From NCBI GenBank assembly GCA_949296365.1, contig CASFPZ010000005.1:1-64000 (forward strand): 64,000 nucleotides of DNA. The letters are read 5' to 3'. Made by a program: the position numbers and the translations under genes. Origin of the DNA: an uncultured Akkermansia sp. GTDB lineage: Bacteria > Verrucomicrobiota > Verrucomicrobiia > Verrucomicrobiales > Akkermansiaceae. The first letter of the stretch is position 1; the number at the start of each line of letters is the position of its first letter. This document shows, in pieces, positions 8,707-17,464 of this stretch. The notes under the pieces are model-generated. The model did not search any database and was not told the DNA's origin. It worked only from the letters and a program-made list of their open reading frames with translations.

Positions 8707-11481
8707 TTAGTGGGCTTCAAGCCAGTTTGTGCCAGTTCGCGCTTCGACGACAATAGGGACATCGTGCGGGAGGGGAAGCGCAGTCATCATCGTTTCAGCT
8801 ACGGAAGCGACAAGTTCCATTTCTTCTTGGTGTAGGTCAATGAGGAGTTCGTCGTGGATTTGGAGGATAAGGCGCGATTTCGTTGGTGCCAGGAGTTGTT
8901 GGACGCGAATCATGGCAATTTTGATCATTTCTGCCGCAGTCCCCTGAATGGGAGTATTGATTGAGGCTCGCTCGGCGGAGGCACGGATATTACGATTGGC
9001 GGAACGGAGGTCAGGCAACATGCGTTTGCGTCCGCAAAGCGTTTCTGCATAACCTTTTTCGGTAGCTTCTTGGACGAGGAGATCCATGTAAGACTTGATT
9101 CCCGGGAATTGGGTGAAATAACTCTTGATTAATGAAGCTGCTTCAGTGCGCGAACAACCAAGCCTCTGAGATAGACCAAAAGCCGATATCCCGTAAATAA
9201 TCCCAAAATTGACCGTTTTTGCAGTACGTCTCATATCAGAGGTGACGTCGTTGCGGTCGACTCCATAAATTCGAGCTGCGGTTTCGGTGTGGATATCTCG
9301 ACCTTGCTGGAAGGCTTGTACCATGTGGGAGTCGCCAGAAAGGGCCGCCATAATGCGGAGCTCGATTTGGGAATAGTCTGCCGAGAGGATGAAATATTGT
9401 TCTGAACGAGGAACAAAAGCTTGCCGGATGAGTTTTCCTTGTTCTGAGCGGATGGGGATGTTCTGGAGGTTGGGCTCTTGAGACGCGAGGCGCCCAGTAA
9501 TGGTGAGAAGTTGATGAAATTGAGTGTGGATCCGTTTGTCGACAGGAGAGATAAAGGCGGGAAGGGCATCTAGATACGTACTTTTAAGTTTGGAGGCTTC
9601 TCGGTAGGCAAGTATATCTTGGACGACAGGGTGTTTGTGTGCCAAAGACGAAAGAGTTTCTTCATCTGTGACGAATTGGCCTGTTTTCGTTTTTTTGGGT
9701 TTTTCTAAAAGGTGGAGCTTACCAAACAAGAAGTCGCCTAGTTGTTTGGGAGAATTGAGGTTGATAGGCTCACCTGCGACATTTTCGATTTGTTGGCGTA
9801 GTTGCTGGATACGGCTTTCCATGAGGATAGAAGCTTCACGTAGGGATTCGGGTAGGATGCGAATGCCTTCGTACTCCATATCGGCTAGAACGGGCAGGAG
9901 GGGCATCTCAATATCTTGGAAGAGTTGTTCCATACCACTGTCAACTAGATCACGTTTCAATCGCATAGCTAGTTGCAGCGTAATGTCTGCATCTTCAGAT
10001 GAGTATTCTGCCATCGTTTCTATTGGAACGGAAGCGGTGAGCAACTCCCCTTTCTTGGGGCCGGGCGGGGCTATGTCTTTCAACTTGATTGTTTGGTAAG
10101 ACAATATGTTTTCCGCTAGATCGTCCATGTTGTGCCTAAGCCCTGGCTTTAGAAGGGAATGGGCTAACATGGTGTCGAAAAAAGGGCCGGACCCCGGTAT
10201 GCCAGCCGTTCTCATAACTTGGAGATCGAACTTGAGGTTATGCCCTATTTTTTCTGCAGGGCAGGCAAAGACAGAGCGAAATGTTTCGAGTGTTTCAGGC
10301 GAGGTGATCGCAACATAATAGGCTTCGCCGGGTTTCATGCAGAACGCTATACCCAATAAAGCATCTTGTAGAGGATCTAAACCGGTAGTTTCTGTGTCGA
10401 AACACCAAAAAGGGGCCTGTTCGAGCTTTTGCGCCAATTCACGGCGATCTTCTGCTGTGGTGACGAGCGTGTAACGATGGGGAACGTCGCGAATGGTTTT
10501 GAGAAAGGAACGATCGAAGAGGTCTGGCTCGTTCTTGGCTGTATTTTGGACAGTTTCTTCTTGCTCTTTTCCAAAAATACGAGTTTGCAAAGATTTGAGT
10601 TCATGTTGGTGCAAAAATTGGCGCAGTTCTTCGAAGTTAGGTTCTTGGCATACCAAATCGTTAAGTTTGACCTGAACGGGTACGTAACGGTTGATTGTAG
10701 CTAAGCGTTTGGAAAGCAGAGCCTGTTGAGCATAAACTTCGACATTTTCTCGGCGTTTCCCTTTGAGTTGACTGACGTTAGCTAAGAGATTTTCGACCGA
10801 ACCGAAGTCGTGGACGAGGGTTTTGGCGGTTTTTTCTCCAATTCCCGGAATACCAGGAATGTTATCAGAGGAGTCCCCCATGAGCGCAAGGATGTCGATC
10901 ACTTGACTGGCATATTGGATGTTCCATTGCTCTAGCAGAGACGAGAGATTGACAATGGTGTGTTCATTGCCATGTTTCCCAGGTTTCCACAAACAACACG
11001 TCGGCGAGACCAATTGCCCTAGGTCTTTGTCTTGCGAGACCATGTAAGTCTGGAATGAACCGTCTTCATCGGCCATGCGAGAGATTGTACCGATTACATC
11101 GTCTGCTTCATATCCGTCGTAACGCAGGACAGGGATCCGGAAGATTTGCAACATGCGGATGATTTCAGGAATCTGCTGGCGAAGTTCTTCCGGCATGGCT
11201 TCTCGAGTTGCTTTGTATTCGGGGTAAAGCTTATGCCGTTCTGTTGGTACAGACGTATCAAAACAAGCAGCGAGGTGCGTTGGGCATTCCTGCCGGATGA
11301 TGGACAGCAAGGTGTTGGCAAAGCCAAATATAGCCGAGGTATTTTGCCCGGACGAGGTTCGGACAGGACTGGCGATGAGAGCAAAATGAGACCGATAGGC
11401 CAAAGCCATGCCATCTAGCAAAAAGAGCTTAGCTGGCCGTTTTTTGTTGGATAGAGGCATTTCGAGTTGAACGTTCGGCAT
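8707..11481 (-). CDS. polA: DNA polymerase I
   Basis: 924 residues, the full three-domain length. The N-terminal 5'-3' exonuclease (about residues 15-310) has FLLDGMALAYRSHFA, DGYEADDVIGT, QDKDLGQLV and GDSSDNIPGIPGIGEKTA. The 3'-5' exonuclease domain keeps its active site (FDTETTGLDPL, later HNLKFDLQV and YSSEDADITL), so proofreading is probably retained. The polymerase has motif A (LSADYSQIELRIMA), motif B (RRTAKTVNFGIIYGISAFG) and motif C (QIHDELLID). The Met about eight residues in, at the MPLSNKK segment, is an alternative start. It follows the GH20 gene by 83 bp on the same strand. Confidence 0.97.
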   Translation of the reverse strand: MPNVQLEMPLSNKKRPAKLFLLDGMALAYRSHFALIASPVRTSSGQNTSAIFGFANTLLSIIRQECPTHLAACFDTSVPTERHKLYPEYKATREAMPEELRQQIPEIIRMLQIFRIPVLRYDGYEADDVIGTISRMADEDGSFQTYMVSQDKDLGQLVSPTCCLWKPGKHGNEHTIVNLSSLLEQWNIQYASQVIDILALMGDSSDNIPGIPGIGEKTAKTLVHDFGSVENLLANVSQLKGKRRENVEVYAQQALLSKRLATINRYVPVQVKLNDLVCQEPNFEELRQFLHQHELKSLQTRIFGKEQEETVQNTAKNEPDLFDRSFLKTIRDVPHRYTLVTTAEDRRELAQKLEQAPFWCFDTETTGLDPLQDALLGIAFCMKPGEAYYVAITSPETLETFRSVFACPAEKIGHNLKFDLQVMRTAGIPGSGPFFDTMLAHSLLKPGLRHNMDDLAENILSYQTIKLKDIAPPGPKKGELLTASVPIETMAEYSSEDADITLQLAMRLKRDLVDSGMEQLFQDIEMPLLPVLADMEYEGIRILPESLREASILMESRIQQLRQQIENVAGEPINLNSPKQLGDFLFGKLHLLEKPKKTKTGQFVTDEETLSSLAHKHPVVQDILAYREASKLKSTYLDALPAFISPVDKRIHTQFHQLLTITGRLASQEPNLQNIPIRSEQGKLIRQAFVPRSEQYFILSADYSQIELRIMAALSGDSHMVQAFQQGRDIHTETAARIYGVDRNDVTSDMRRTAKTVNFGIIYGISAFGLSQRLGCSRTEAASLIKSYFTQFPGIKSYMDLLVQEATEKGYAETLCGRKRMLPDLRSANRNIRASAERASINTPIQGTAAEMIKIAMIRVQQLLAPTKSRLILQIHDELLIDLHQEEMELVASVAETMMTALPLPHDVPIVVEARTGTNWLEAH

Positions 11482-11564
11482 GATATGTGTCAGAGGAATA
11501 TCGCTTGGTACAGGAAGTTACGAGAGAAGAATGAAAAATTATTGCGAACTAGGGTTGTAGAAAG

Positions 11565-13193
11565 TTAATCTCTGTAGTCCATAGGCATGGGGTTGCCATT
11601 TTTTTCGCATCCGGCTGGTTCTTTACGGCGTTCAGGATCCCTCGTGTCAAAATAGTAGATCTCCTGCTGATCAAAAAAAACATAGGCTTCTTCCAAACGT
11701 CTTGAAAAGTCGTCGAAATTTTTAACTGAGGGGATGCTCCAAGCGGATTCTGCAGCGGCACAGAGACGAGGCCATGTCATGAAATCTACACGCTGGGGAG
11801 TCGATATTCGTTCAGTCCACAGGTTTGCCTGCAACCCCATAATTTGTGTTTGTTGTTCAGTTGGTATGTTCCATAGCGCGAATCCTTTATCGGGGAATTC
11901 ATAGACATCCTGAATAGGACAGAATCCTCCCCAGACACGTCCCCACTTGTGTGATTTGTGTTGAAGGAAGTCGAAATACAAAGGCCGACGCGGGCACATG
12001 ACGACCCGATACCCTTGAGCAAGAGCTTCTTTGAGGACGGGAACTCGATCGTGGCGCCACCACATGAGGATGGTGTGGTCTTTAGGAACTTGCGCGTCGA
12101 GCATTTCATCCCAACCAATGGCTATTTTCCCTGTTTTTTCATGGAGTTGGCGAATCATTTTACGGACGAAGTAACCTTCGACTTCCTTGTTAGACTTAAG
12201 ATTCTCTCGTTCTTTGAGCTGCTGGACTTCTGGTAAAGAGTCCCATGATTTACTGGCAAAAGCGACTTCATCGCCACCGAGGTGAAAGTACGCGGATGGA
12301 AAGAGTTGAGAGGTTTCTTCGAGGATGCGGGTGAGGAACTCGTAAGTTTTTTCTTTGCCGGGGTTAAAGGTGTAATGAGGATGGTCTGGCGTGCCGCCTC
12401 CTGAGTATTCTGGATACGCGCGATTGGCGGCAGTGGCATGGCCGGGCATGTCGATTTCTGGGATGATTTCGATATGTCGACTGGCTGCATATTGGATGAT
12501 TTCTTTAATTTCGTCCTGAGTGTAAAAACGGCATGAAGGATCATTGGGTTGACTCCACGAACCTTTGCCTCCTACAGACGCGAGTTTGGGGAATTGTTTG
12601 ATTTCTAGACGCCACCCTGGTTCATCCGTCAAATGCCAGTGAAATTTGTTAAGCTTAAAACGAGCCATGTTGTCTAGAATTTGCAGAACTTTTTCTTTTC
12701 CGAAAAAGTGCCTGGCTTCATCAAGCATGAATCCGCGCCATGGGTAACGAGGTGCGTCTTCAATGATACCGCATTCGAGGGTCGTTTCTTGCAGGCGGCA
12801 TGCGTGGAACAATTGCTGGAGAAGAGTCTGAATACCGTAAAAGACTCCAGCTTTATCGCTTCCCTGGATAATGATTTGGTTGGGATTGATGATGAGTTTG
12901 TAGGCTTCAGAACCTTCAATGCCTCCGAGTTTGAGGACAAAAGCAGCAGAAACGGCTCGCCCAGGCTGAGGGGTGAACCCCAATGCTTTCAACCCGTTGG
13001 CCAGGTGGTGTGCTTCGTTATCGAGCGAATCGGGAGCAGAAATATCCGTTTTCCCAATTGTGAATTCCCCAGGCAGACTTGAGGCGGAGCGGGGTTGGGG
13101 AATGGAGAAATTCTCAAAGGCCTCTGCGTAGAACAAGGGTAAGAACAGAGCGCTACAAACAGCCCAAACGTAAGAAATTTGCATGATTGACAA
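11565..13193 (-). CDS. secreted GH20 beta-N-acetylhexosaminidase
   Basis: 542 residues. It removes terminal beta-linked GlcNAc or GalNAc by substrate-assisted catalysis. Residues 1-24 form a signal peptide, so it acts in the periplasm or outside. An N-terminal GH20b-like alpha/beta domain (to about residue 150) precedes the catalytic barrel, which starts at YPWRGFMLDEARHFF. Key motifs are HWHLTDEPGWRLEIKQFP and the catalytic Asp-Glu pair in HLGGDEVAF; a WWRH segment and a C-terminal Trp-containing strand follow. The domain order is normal for bacterial family members. In an Akkermansia-like organism this suits mucin O-glycan or chitobiose trimming; the substrate is inference. It is divergent from serS. 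Confidence 0.93.
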   Translation of the reverse strand: MSIMQISYVWAVCSALFLPLFYAEAFENFSIPQPRSASSLPGEFTIGKTDISAPDSLDNEAHHLANGLKALGFTPQPGRAVSAAFVLKLGGIEGSEAYKLIINPNQIIIQGSDKAGVFYGIQTLLQQLFHACRLQETTLECGIIEDAPRYPWRGFMLDEARHFFGKEKVLQILDNMARFKLNKFHWHLTDEPGWRLEIKQFPKLASVGGKGSWSQPNDPSCRFYTQDEIKEIIQYAASRHIEIIPEIDMPGHATAANRAYPEYSGGGTPDHPHYTFNPGKEKTYEFLTRILEETSQLFPSAYFHLGGDEVAFASKSWDSLPEVQQLKERENLKSNKEVEGYFVRKMIRQLHEKTGKIAIGWDEMLDAQVPKDHTILMWWRHDRVPVLKEALAQGYRVVMCPRRPLYFDFLQHKSHKWGRVWGGFCPIQDVYEFPDKGFALWNIPTEQQTQIMGLQANLWTERISTPQRVDFMTWPRLCAAAESAWSIPSVKNFDDFSRRLEEAYVFFDQQEIYYFDTRDPERRKEPAGCEKNGNPMPMDYRD

Positions 13194-13314
13194 CGGCTAG
13201 TTTTCTACATAACTACCATTCTTAAATGAATCGGGAAATAAATTTCTGCCCCATGACGTCAGAAAATGATTCAGGCTTGAATCCTTAGGCAGACGAGTGC
13301 AATCTATTCCCGCT

Positions 13315-14583
13315 ATGCTCGATATTCGCATTATTCGTGAGAATCCTGAAATGGTTCGGGAACGGTTGAAACCACGTGGCGGCGACGCCTGGAGGCTGGT
13401 GGACGATGTTTTAAAATGTGATGAGACGCGCCGCAACTCAGAAACAGAAAAACAAAGTTTGCAGGCAAAACGAAAAAATGCATCCAAGAAAATCGGCATG
13501 ATGAAGAAAAATGGCGAGGACACCTCGGTTCTTGAGAATGAGGTGCGTGCTATTGGCGAGCGGATTAAAGAACTTGATGCTATTTCGGAAGAGGCTTCTC
13601 AGAAGCAAGAAGCGTTGCTGATGAGTATTCCGAATCTCCCGCATGTTGGTTGTCCTGTTGGACTCGATGAAACATGTAACCCGGAAATTAAGAAATGGGG
13701 TGAAAAACCCAATATTGTTAATCCCAAAGATCATGTGGAATTGACGACAAAACTGGGTATGCTTTCGTTTGAAGATGCCGTCCGCATTACGGGGTCGGGA
13801 TTTGTTGTTTACCGCGGAGCAGGCGCACGCTTGGAACGGGCCTTGATCAATTTCCTTTTAGATGTTCAAACACAGGAAAATGGCTATCAGGAAGTTGGCG
13901 TCCCTTTCATGGTGAAGCGCGAGTGTATGGAGGGAACTGGACAATTACCCAAGTTTGAAGAAGATATGTACGGAACAGAAAATCAGCAACGGTTTATGAT
14001 TCCGACTGCTGAGGTGCCTGTTACGAACCTTTACCGGGAAATGATAGTACCCGAGAGTCAGTTACCTATCAAAATGACCGCATACACGCCTTGTTTCCGT
14101 CGTGAAGCTGGAAGCGCCGGACGTGATAACAAAGGAATGATTCGCATTCATCAGTTCGACAAAGTTGAGTTGGTCAAAATTGTTAAGCCTGATCATTCCT
14201 ATGACGAACTCGAATCGTTGTTAGCCGATGCGGAATCAATTCTTCAAAAATTGGGTTTGCACTACCGTGTGATTGAACTTTGCACCGGGGATCTGGGGTT
14301 CTCTTCTGCCAAGACTTATGATATTGAAGTCTGGGCTCCAGGACAGGGTAAATATCTTGAAGTATCTTCGTGCTCGTGTTTTGTCGATTACCAGGCGCGC
14401 CGTATGAAGTTGCGTTATAAGGATGCCGATGGGAAAAACCATTTTTGCCACACGTTGAATGGTTCCGGAACAGCATTACCGCGTTTGTTCGTGGCTCTCG
14501 TCGAATCGTATCAACAGCCCGATGGTTCAATCAGAATTCCTGAGGCTCTTGTGCCTTACTTTGGGGCAACAGAAATCCGGTAA
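13315..14583 (+). CDS. serS: seryl-tRNA synthetase
   Basis: About 422 residues from the ATG at 13315 (MLDIRIIRENPE, the usual start of the family); a GTG at 13297 in the same frame would add six residues. The N-terminal coiled-coil tRNA-binding arm covers about residues 25-105. Class II motifs are present: motif 2 in FRREAGSAGRDNKGMIRIHQ and motif 3 in LNGSGTALPRLFVALVE. The serine-site TAEVP segment is also visible. It is a single-gene unit with a strong terminator, divergent from the GH20 gene across 100 bp. Confidence 0.97.
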   Translation: MLDIRIIRENPEMVRERLKPRGGDAWRLVDDVLKCDETRRNSETEKQSLQAKRKNASKKIGMMKKNGEDTSVLENEVRAIGERIKELDAISEEASQKQEALLMSIPNLPHVGCPVGLDETCNPEIKKWGEKPNIVNPKDHVELTTKLGMLSFEDAVRITGSGFVVYRGAGARLERALINFLLDVQTQENGYQEVGVPFMVKRECMEGTGQLPKFEEDMYGTENQQRFMIPTAEVPVTNLYREMIVPESQLPIKMTAYTPCFRREAGSAGRDNKGMIRIHQFDKVELVKIVKPDHSYDELESLLADAESILQKLGLHYRVIELCTGDLGFSSAKTYDIEVWAPGQGKYLEVSSCSCFVDYQARRMKLRYKDADGKNHFCHTLNGSGTALPRLFVALVESYQQPDGSIRIPEALVPYFGATEIR

Positions 14584-14614
14584 ATGTAATATCAAAGAGT
14601 ATTTCCCCACTCTC

Positions 14615-14645
14615 GGGAGGGCGTTAAGGCACCCTCCCTTTTTTT
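14615..14645 (+). terminator. intrinsic terminator of serS
   Basis: GGGAGGG (14615-14621) pairs with CCCTCCC (14632-14638), with a possible inner GC pair, and is followed by seven T residues. Confidence 0.9.
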
Positions 14646-14796
14646 GTCAATTTGGATGGCTGTTAATTGAAAAAGCGAATCAGTCTTTTCCCTCACTCAA
14701 TTGATAATTCAATGAGAGAATGACTTGAAAGGGTTAAAAGAATTGGTTTTGTAGTAATTCGTTAGTTCTGAGAGAACAGGTTGGGGGATTCGGTCA

Positions 14797-15018
14797 TTAT
14801 TGTCCCTGCTGCGTATTGTTATCTTGGCCACAAAAGGCATGGATGACACATAGAGCGTGTAAGAGAATGGATGGAATGAAAAGAAGTATGCCTGAGACTG
14901 CATATACGGAGGAAACAAGAAGGAACCAGATGATAGCCCAGATCAATTGCCCTTTGTACAATTGCCCCAATCCTGGAATGAATATGCTGAGGATAGCTGC
15001 TAATAATGATTTGTTCAT
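14797..15018 (-). CDS. small two-helix membrane protein, TM2-like
   Basis: 73 residues with two membrane helices. The first begins AAILSIFIPGLGQLYKGQ, the P-G-x-G-(Q/H)-(L/F)-Y-x-G pattern typical of TM2-type and related small membrane proteins; the second is GILLFIPSILLHALCVIHAF. A short polar tail ends in GQDNNTQQGQ. The role is unknown. Convergent with serS and divergent from the mutase genes, so it is a one-gene unit. The 150 bp after the serS terminator hold nothing else I can identify. Confidence 0.65.
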   Translation of the reverse strand: MNKSLLAAILSIFIPGLGQLYKGQLIWAIIWFLLVSSVYAVSGILLFIPSILLHALCVIHAFCGQDNNTQQGQ

Positions 15019-15126
15019 AACTGATTAATCCATGAATTAATAGTTTTTATATCACTGTAAGCGAGACAAATAAAGCAAGAAAATGTCCAGTATTAATCTC
15101 ATTTGCAGAATGAATAGCAATTGGCA

Positions 15127-15135
15127 TGTTATAAT
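15127..15135 (+). promoter_or_regulatory. candidate extended -10 element upstream of mutA
   Basis: TGTTATAAT, an extended -10 (TG at 15127-15128, TATAAT at 15130-15135) with a poor -35 match. If used, it gives a leader of about 240 nt. A second possibility is GATAAT at 15286-15291 with CTGGAC 18 bp upstream, which would give an 85-nt leader. Confidence 0.35.
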
Positions 15136-15300
15136 GATGAGAGAAAGAGACACGATAGAGGATCCTAAGTGGTTATGAGTATTGGAGGCTTAGGCGAGAT
15201 TCGTTTTGTGAAGGGAGCGGTTCGAGAGGAGACAATTTCTCAATTAGGGGAAGATTTCAGGCTGGACTTCCAAAGCTTAGAGTAAGATAATCACGCTTAA

Positions 15301-15367
15301 GCGCATTGTGCCGGCCTCCGGTGCGCATTGGTGTCCCGTAGGGGCAAAATTTAGGCCGATACCCAAT
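15301..15367 (+). promoter_or_regulatory. possible structured 5' leader of mutA
   Basis: Two adjacent hairpins fit the sequence. The first pairs GCGCA (15301-15305) with TGCGC (15322-15326) and has an inner CCGG/CCGG helix. The second pairs ATTGG-TGTC (15327-15335) with GATA-C-CCAAT (15358-15367) with one bulged C, and ends ten bases before the ATG at 15378. I do not find the B12-box consensus of the cobalamin riboswitch. The rest of the 359-bp gap 15019-15377 holds no gene. Confidence 0.35.
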
Positions 15368-15377
15368 TGACTTCGCC

Positions 15378-17441
15378 ATGCAACAGGGAAATATGCTAGA
15401 CAATCCGGACATAGATTTCGGAGAATTTACGGCAGCAACTTACGCCGAATGGCGCGAAGCAGCAATTGCTGCTCTGAAAGGTGCTGATTTTAACAAAAAG
15501 CTTTTCACGAAACTTGTGGAAGGCATTACTTTGAATCCGATATATAACAGAGAGGACTTTCAAGACGACGGGGAAATTCCTGGACAATTCCCATATCGCC
15601 GCGGGACGAAAACGCTTGGTTATGAAGAAAAGGCGTGTGAAGTGGCTCAGGGGATACCAGCCGCCAATGCGGCAGATTTCAATAGCAGCCTTCTCCATGA
15701 TTTGCAGAGAGGGCAAACTGCTGTCAACATTAACCTGAATTGCAAATCAGGCTTGAAACTGAAGTCGCAGGAAGATTGGGATACGGCGCTCAACAAAGTT
15801 CCTTTGGATTCTCTGCCGGTATACATTACGCCTGGTTCGTGTGGGATGGGCCCGTTAGCCATGTATCTTAATACGTACAAGAAGGCTGGGTTTAACGTAG
15901 CTGAGATGAAAGGCGGCATTTTGTACGATCCCATCGCCAAGGTCGTATCCAAGGGTACTCTTTGCGGTGGCCGTGCTATCAATGCTTATTACGACCAAAT
16001 GGCAGCCATGACGAAGTGGGCTATCGCCAATGCACCTCAGTTTCAGACGATTGGTGTTAGTGGTTTGCCATACAGCGACTCCGGCGCTTCTGCCATTGAA
16101 GAAGTCAGCGCAATGCTGGCGACAGCAGTGGCTTACCTCCGGGCGATGGAAGAACGTGGTATTTCGGTGGACGAGGCTGCTTCGCGGATGCGTTTCACCG
16201 TTGGCATCGGCGCTAACCTCTTCCTGGAAATAGCCAAGATTCGTGCGCTTCGCGAACTCTGGGCCTCGATTGTTAAGTCCTGCGGTGGCAATGAAACTTC
16301 GGCTAAGATCAAGTTGCATGCTCGTTCTTCGTTCTGGACTATTTCCAAGGTTGATCCCTGGGTTAATATGTTACGTGGCACTGCTCAGGCGTTCTCTGCT
16401 ATTATGGGTGGTGTTGACAGTTTGGATATCCTTCCGTTTGATTGTGCGGTTCGCATGCCGGATGAATTTTCTCGGCGCATTGCTCGCAATACGCAATTGA
16501 TCTTGTTGGGCGAATGTAATCTGGACAAGGTTGTCGACCCGGCTGGTGGATCTTGGTACATTGAATCGTTAACTACTGAAGTCGCGCAGAAGATTTGGGA
16601 CATGTTCCGTTTAATTGAGCAGGAAGGTGGCATGCTCCAGGCATTGCAGACTGGCAGTGTTCAGCAGCGCGTCAATGCTACAGCCGCTAAGCGTTATGAA
16701 TTGGCAGACCAACGCCGCCAATCCATCGTGGGCGTCAACCAGTACGTAAACTTGGATGAGAAGAAGTTGGAAGGTGCAAGCTCATGCTCTTGTGGGTGTT
16801 CGACAGAAGGCGGACACAAGCATCATTGTTGCCACAAGGGCGACGATGCGGCTCTGCCAGCAGTTAGCATGGACGTCGATTCTGTGTGCAAACTTGCGGC
16901 TGAAGGGGTTCGTTCCTGCCGTATTAACAAGGCTTTGTGCGCTGCCTACCCAGAAGGCGAAGCTTTAACAATTGAAACCCTGCCTGTCCGTCGGCTTGCC
17001 GAGCGTTTTGAATCGCTTCTAGCTCGTGCAGATGCATGGGTAGCCGAGAAGGGAAGTCGGCCTATAGTTTACCTTGCTACGATGGGACCGCTTCGCCAAC
17101 ATAAGGCGCGGGCTGACTTTTCGCGCGACTTTTTGCGAGCTGGCGGTTTAGATGTTGTTTATCCTGCCGGGGCTCAGACACCGGAAGAAGCGGCTCGTGC
17201 AGCGGCGGCAAGCGGCTGCGAAGTGTGTGTGATCTGCTCGACAGATGATACGTATCCTGAAATTGTGCCAGCATTCTGCAAGGTTTTGAAGGAACTCAAG
17301 CCAGACATGATGATTGCGCTGGCTGGTTACCCGGCAGACTATGTAGAAGCCTTTAAGCAAGCCGGTGTCGATATCTTCATTCACGTCCGTGCTAATTGCT
17401 ACAATACTCTTGAAACCATCCAGAACAAAATTGGCCTTTAA
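15378..17441 (+). CDS. mutA: methylmalonyl-CoA mutase, small (beta) subunit
   Basis: 687 residues. Non-catalytic partner of MutB in interconverting succinyl-CoA and methylmalonyl-CoA, a step toward propionate. The N-terminal barrel is complete ([26 protein letters not shown]-type helix, [20 protein letters not shown]). The C-terminal cobalamin-like domain lacks the D-x-H-x-x-G lower-ligand motif: [13 protein letters not shown] stands where MutB has GQDGHDRG, as expected for small subunits. An unusual Cys/His-rich insert (about residues 468-490, [19 protein letters not shown]) lies in the linker. A second ATG at 15393 has AGGGA just before it and may be the true start. It is 23 bp upstream of mutB. 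Confidence 0.92.
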   Translation: MQQGNMLDNPDIDFGEFTAATYAEWREAAIAALKGADFNKKLFTKLVEGITLNPIYNREDFQDDGEIPGQFPYRRGTKTLGYEEKACEVAQGIPAANAADFNSSLLHDLQRGQTAVNINLNCKSGLKLKSQEDWDTALNKVPLDSLPVYITPGSCGMGPLAMYLNTYKKAGFNVAEMKGGILYDPIAKVVSKGTLCGGRAINAYYDQMAAMTKWAIANAPQFQTIGVSGLPYSDSGASAIEEVSAMLATAVAYLRAMEERGISVDEAASRMRFTVGIGANLFLEIAKIRALRELWASIVKSCGGNETSAKIKLHARSSFWTISKVDPWVNMLRGTAQAFSAIMGGVDSLDILPFDCAVRMPDEFSRRIARNTQLILLGECNLDKVVDPAGGSWYIESLTTEVAQKIWDMFRLIEQEGGMLQALQTGSVQQRVNATAAKRYELADQRRQSIVGVNQYVNLDEKKLEGASSCSCGCSTEGGHKHHCCHKGDDAALPAVSMDVDSVCKLAAEGVRSCRINKALCAAYPEGEALTIETLPVRRLAERFESLLARADAWVAEKGSRPIVYLATMGPLRQHKARADFSRDFLRAGGLDVVYPAGAQTPEEAARAAAASGCEVCVICSTDDTYPEIVPAFCKVLKELKPDMMIALAGYPADYVEAFKQAGVDIFIHVRANCYNTLETIQNKIGL

Positions 17442-17464
17442 TTCTAATCTTTTTTCTTCACACC

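Noticed and set aside
15019-15377. Cobalamin riboswitch before mutA
   Set aside because: The conserved B12 box and the long core pattern are not found by eye; only local stems can be supported.
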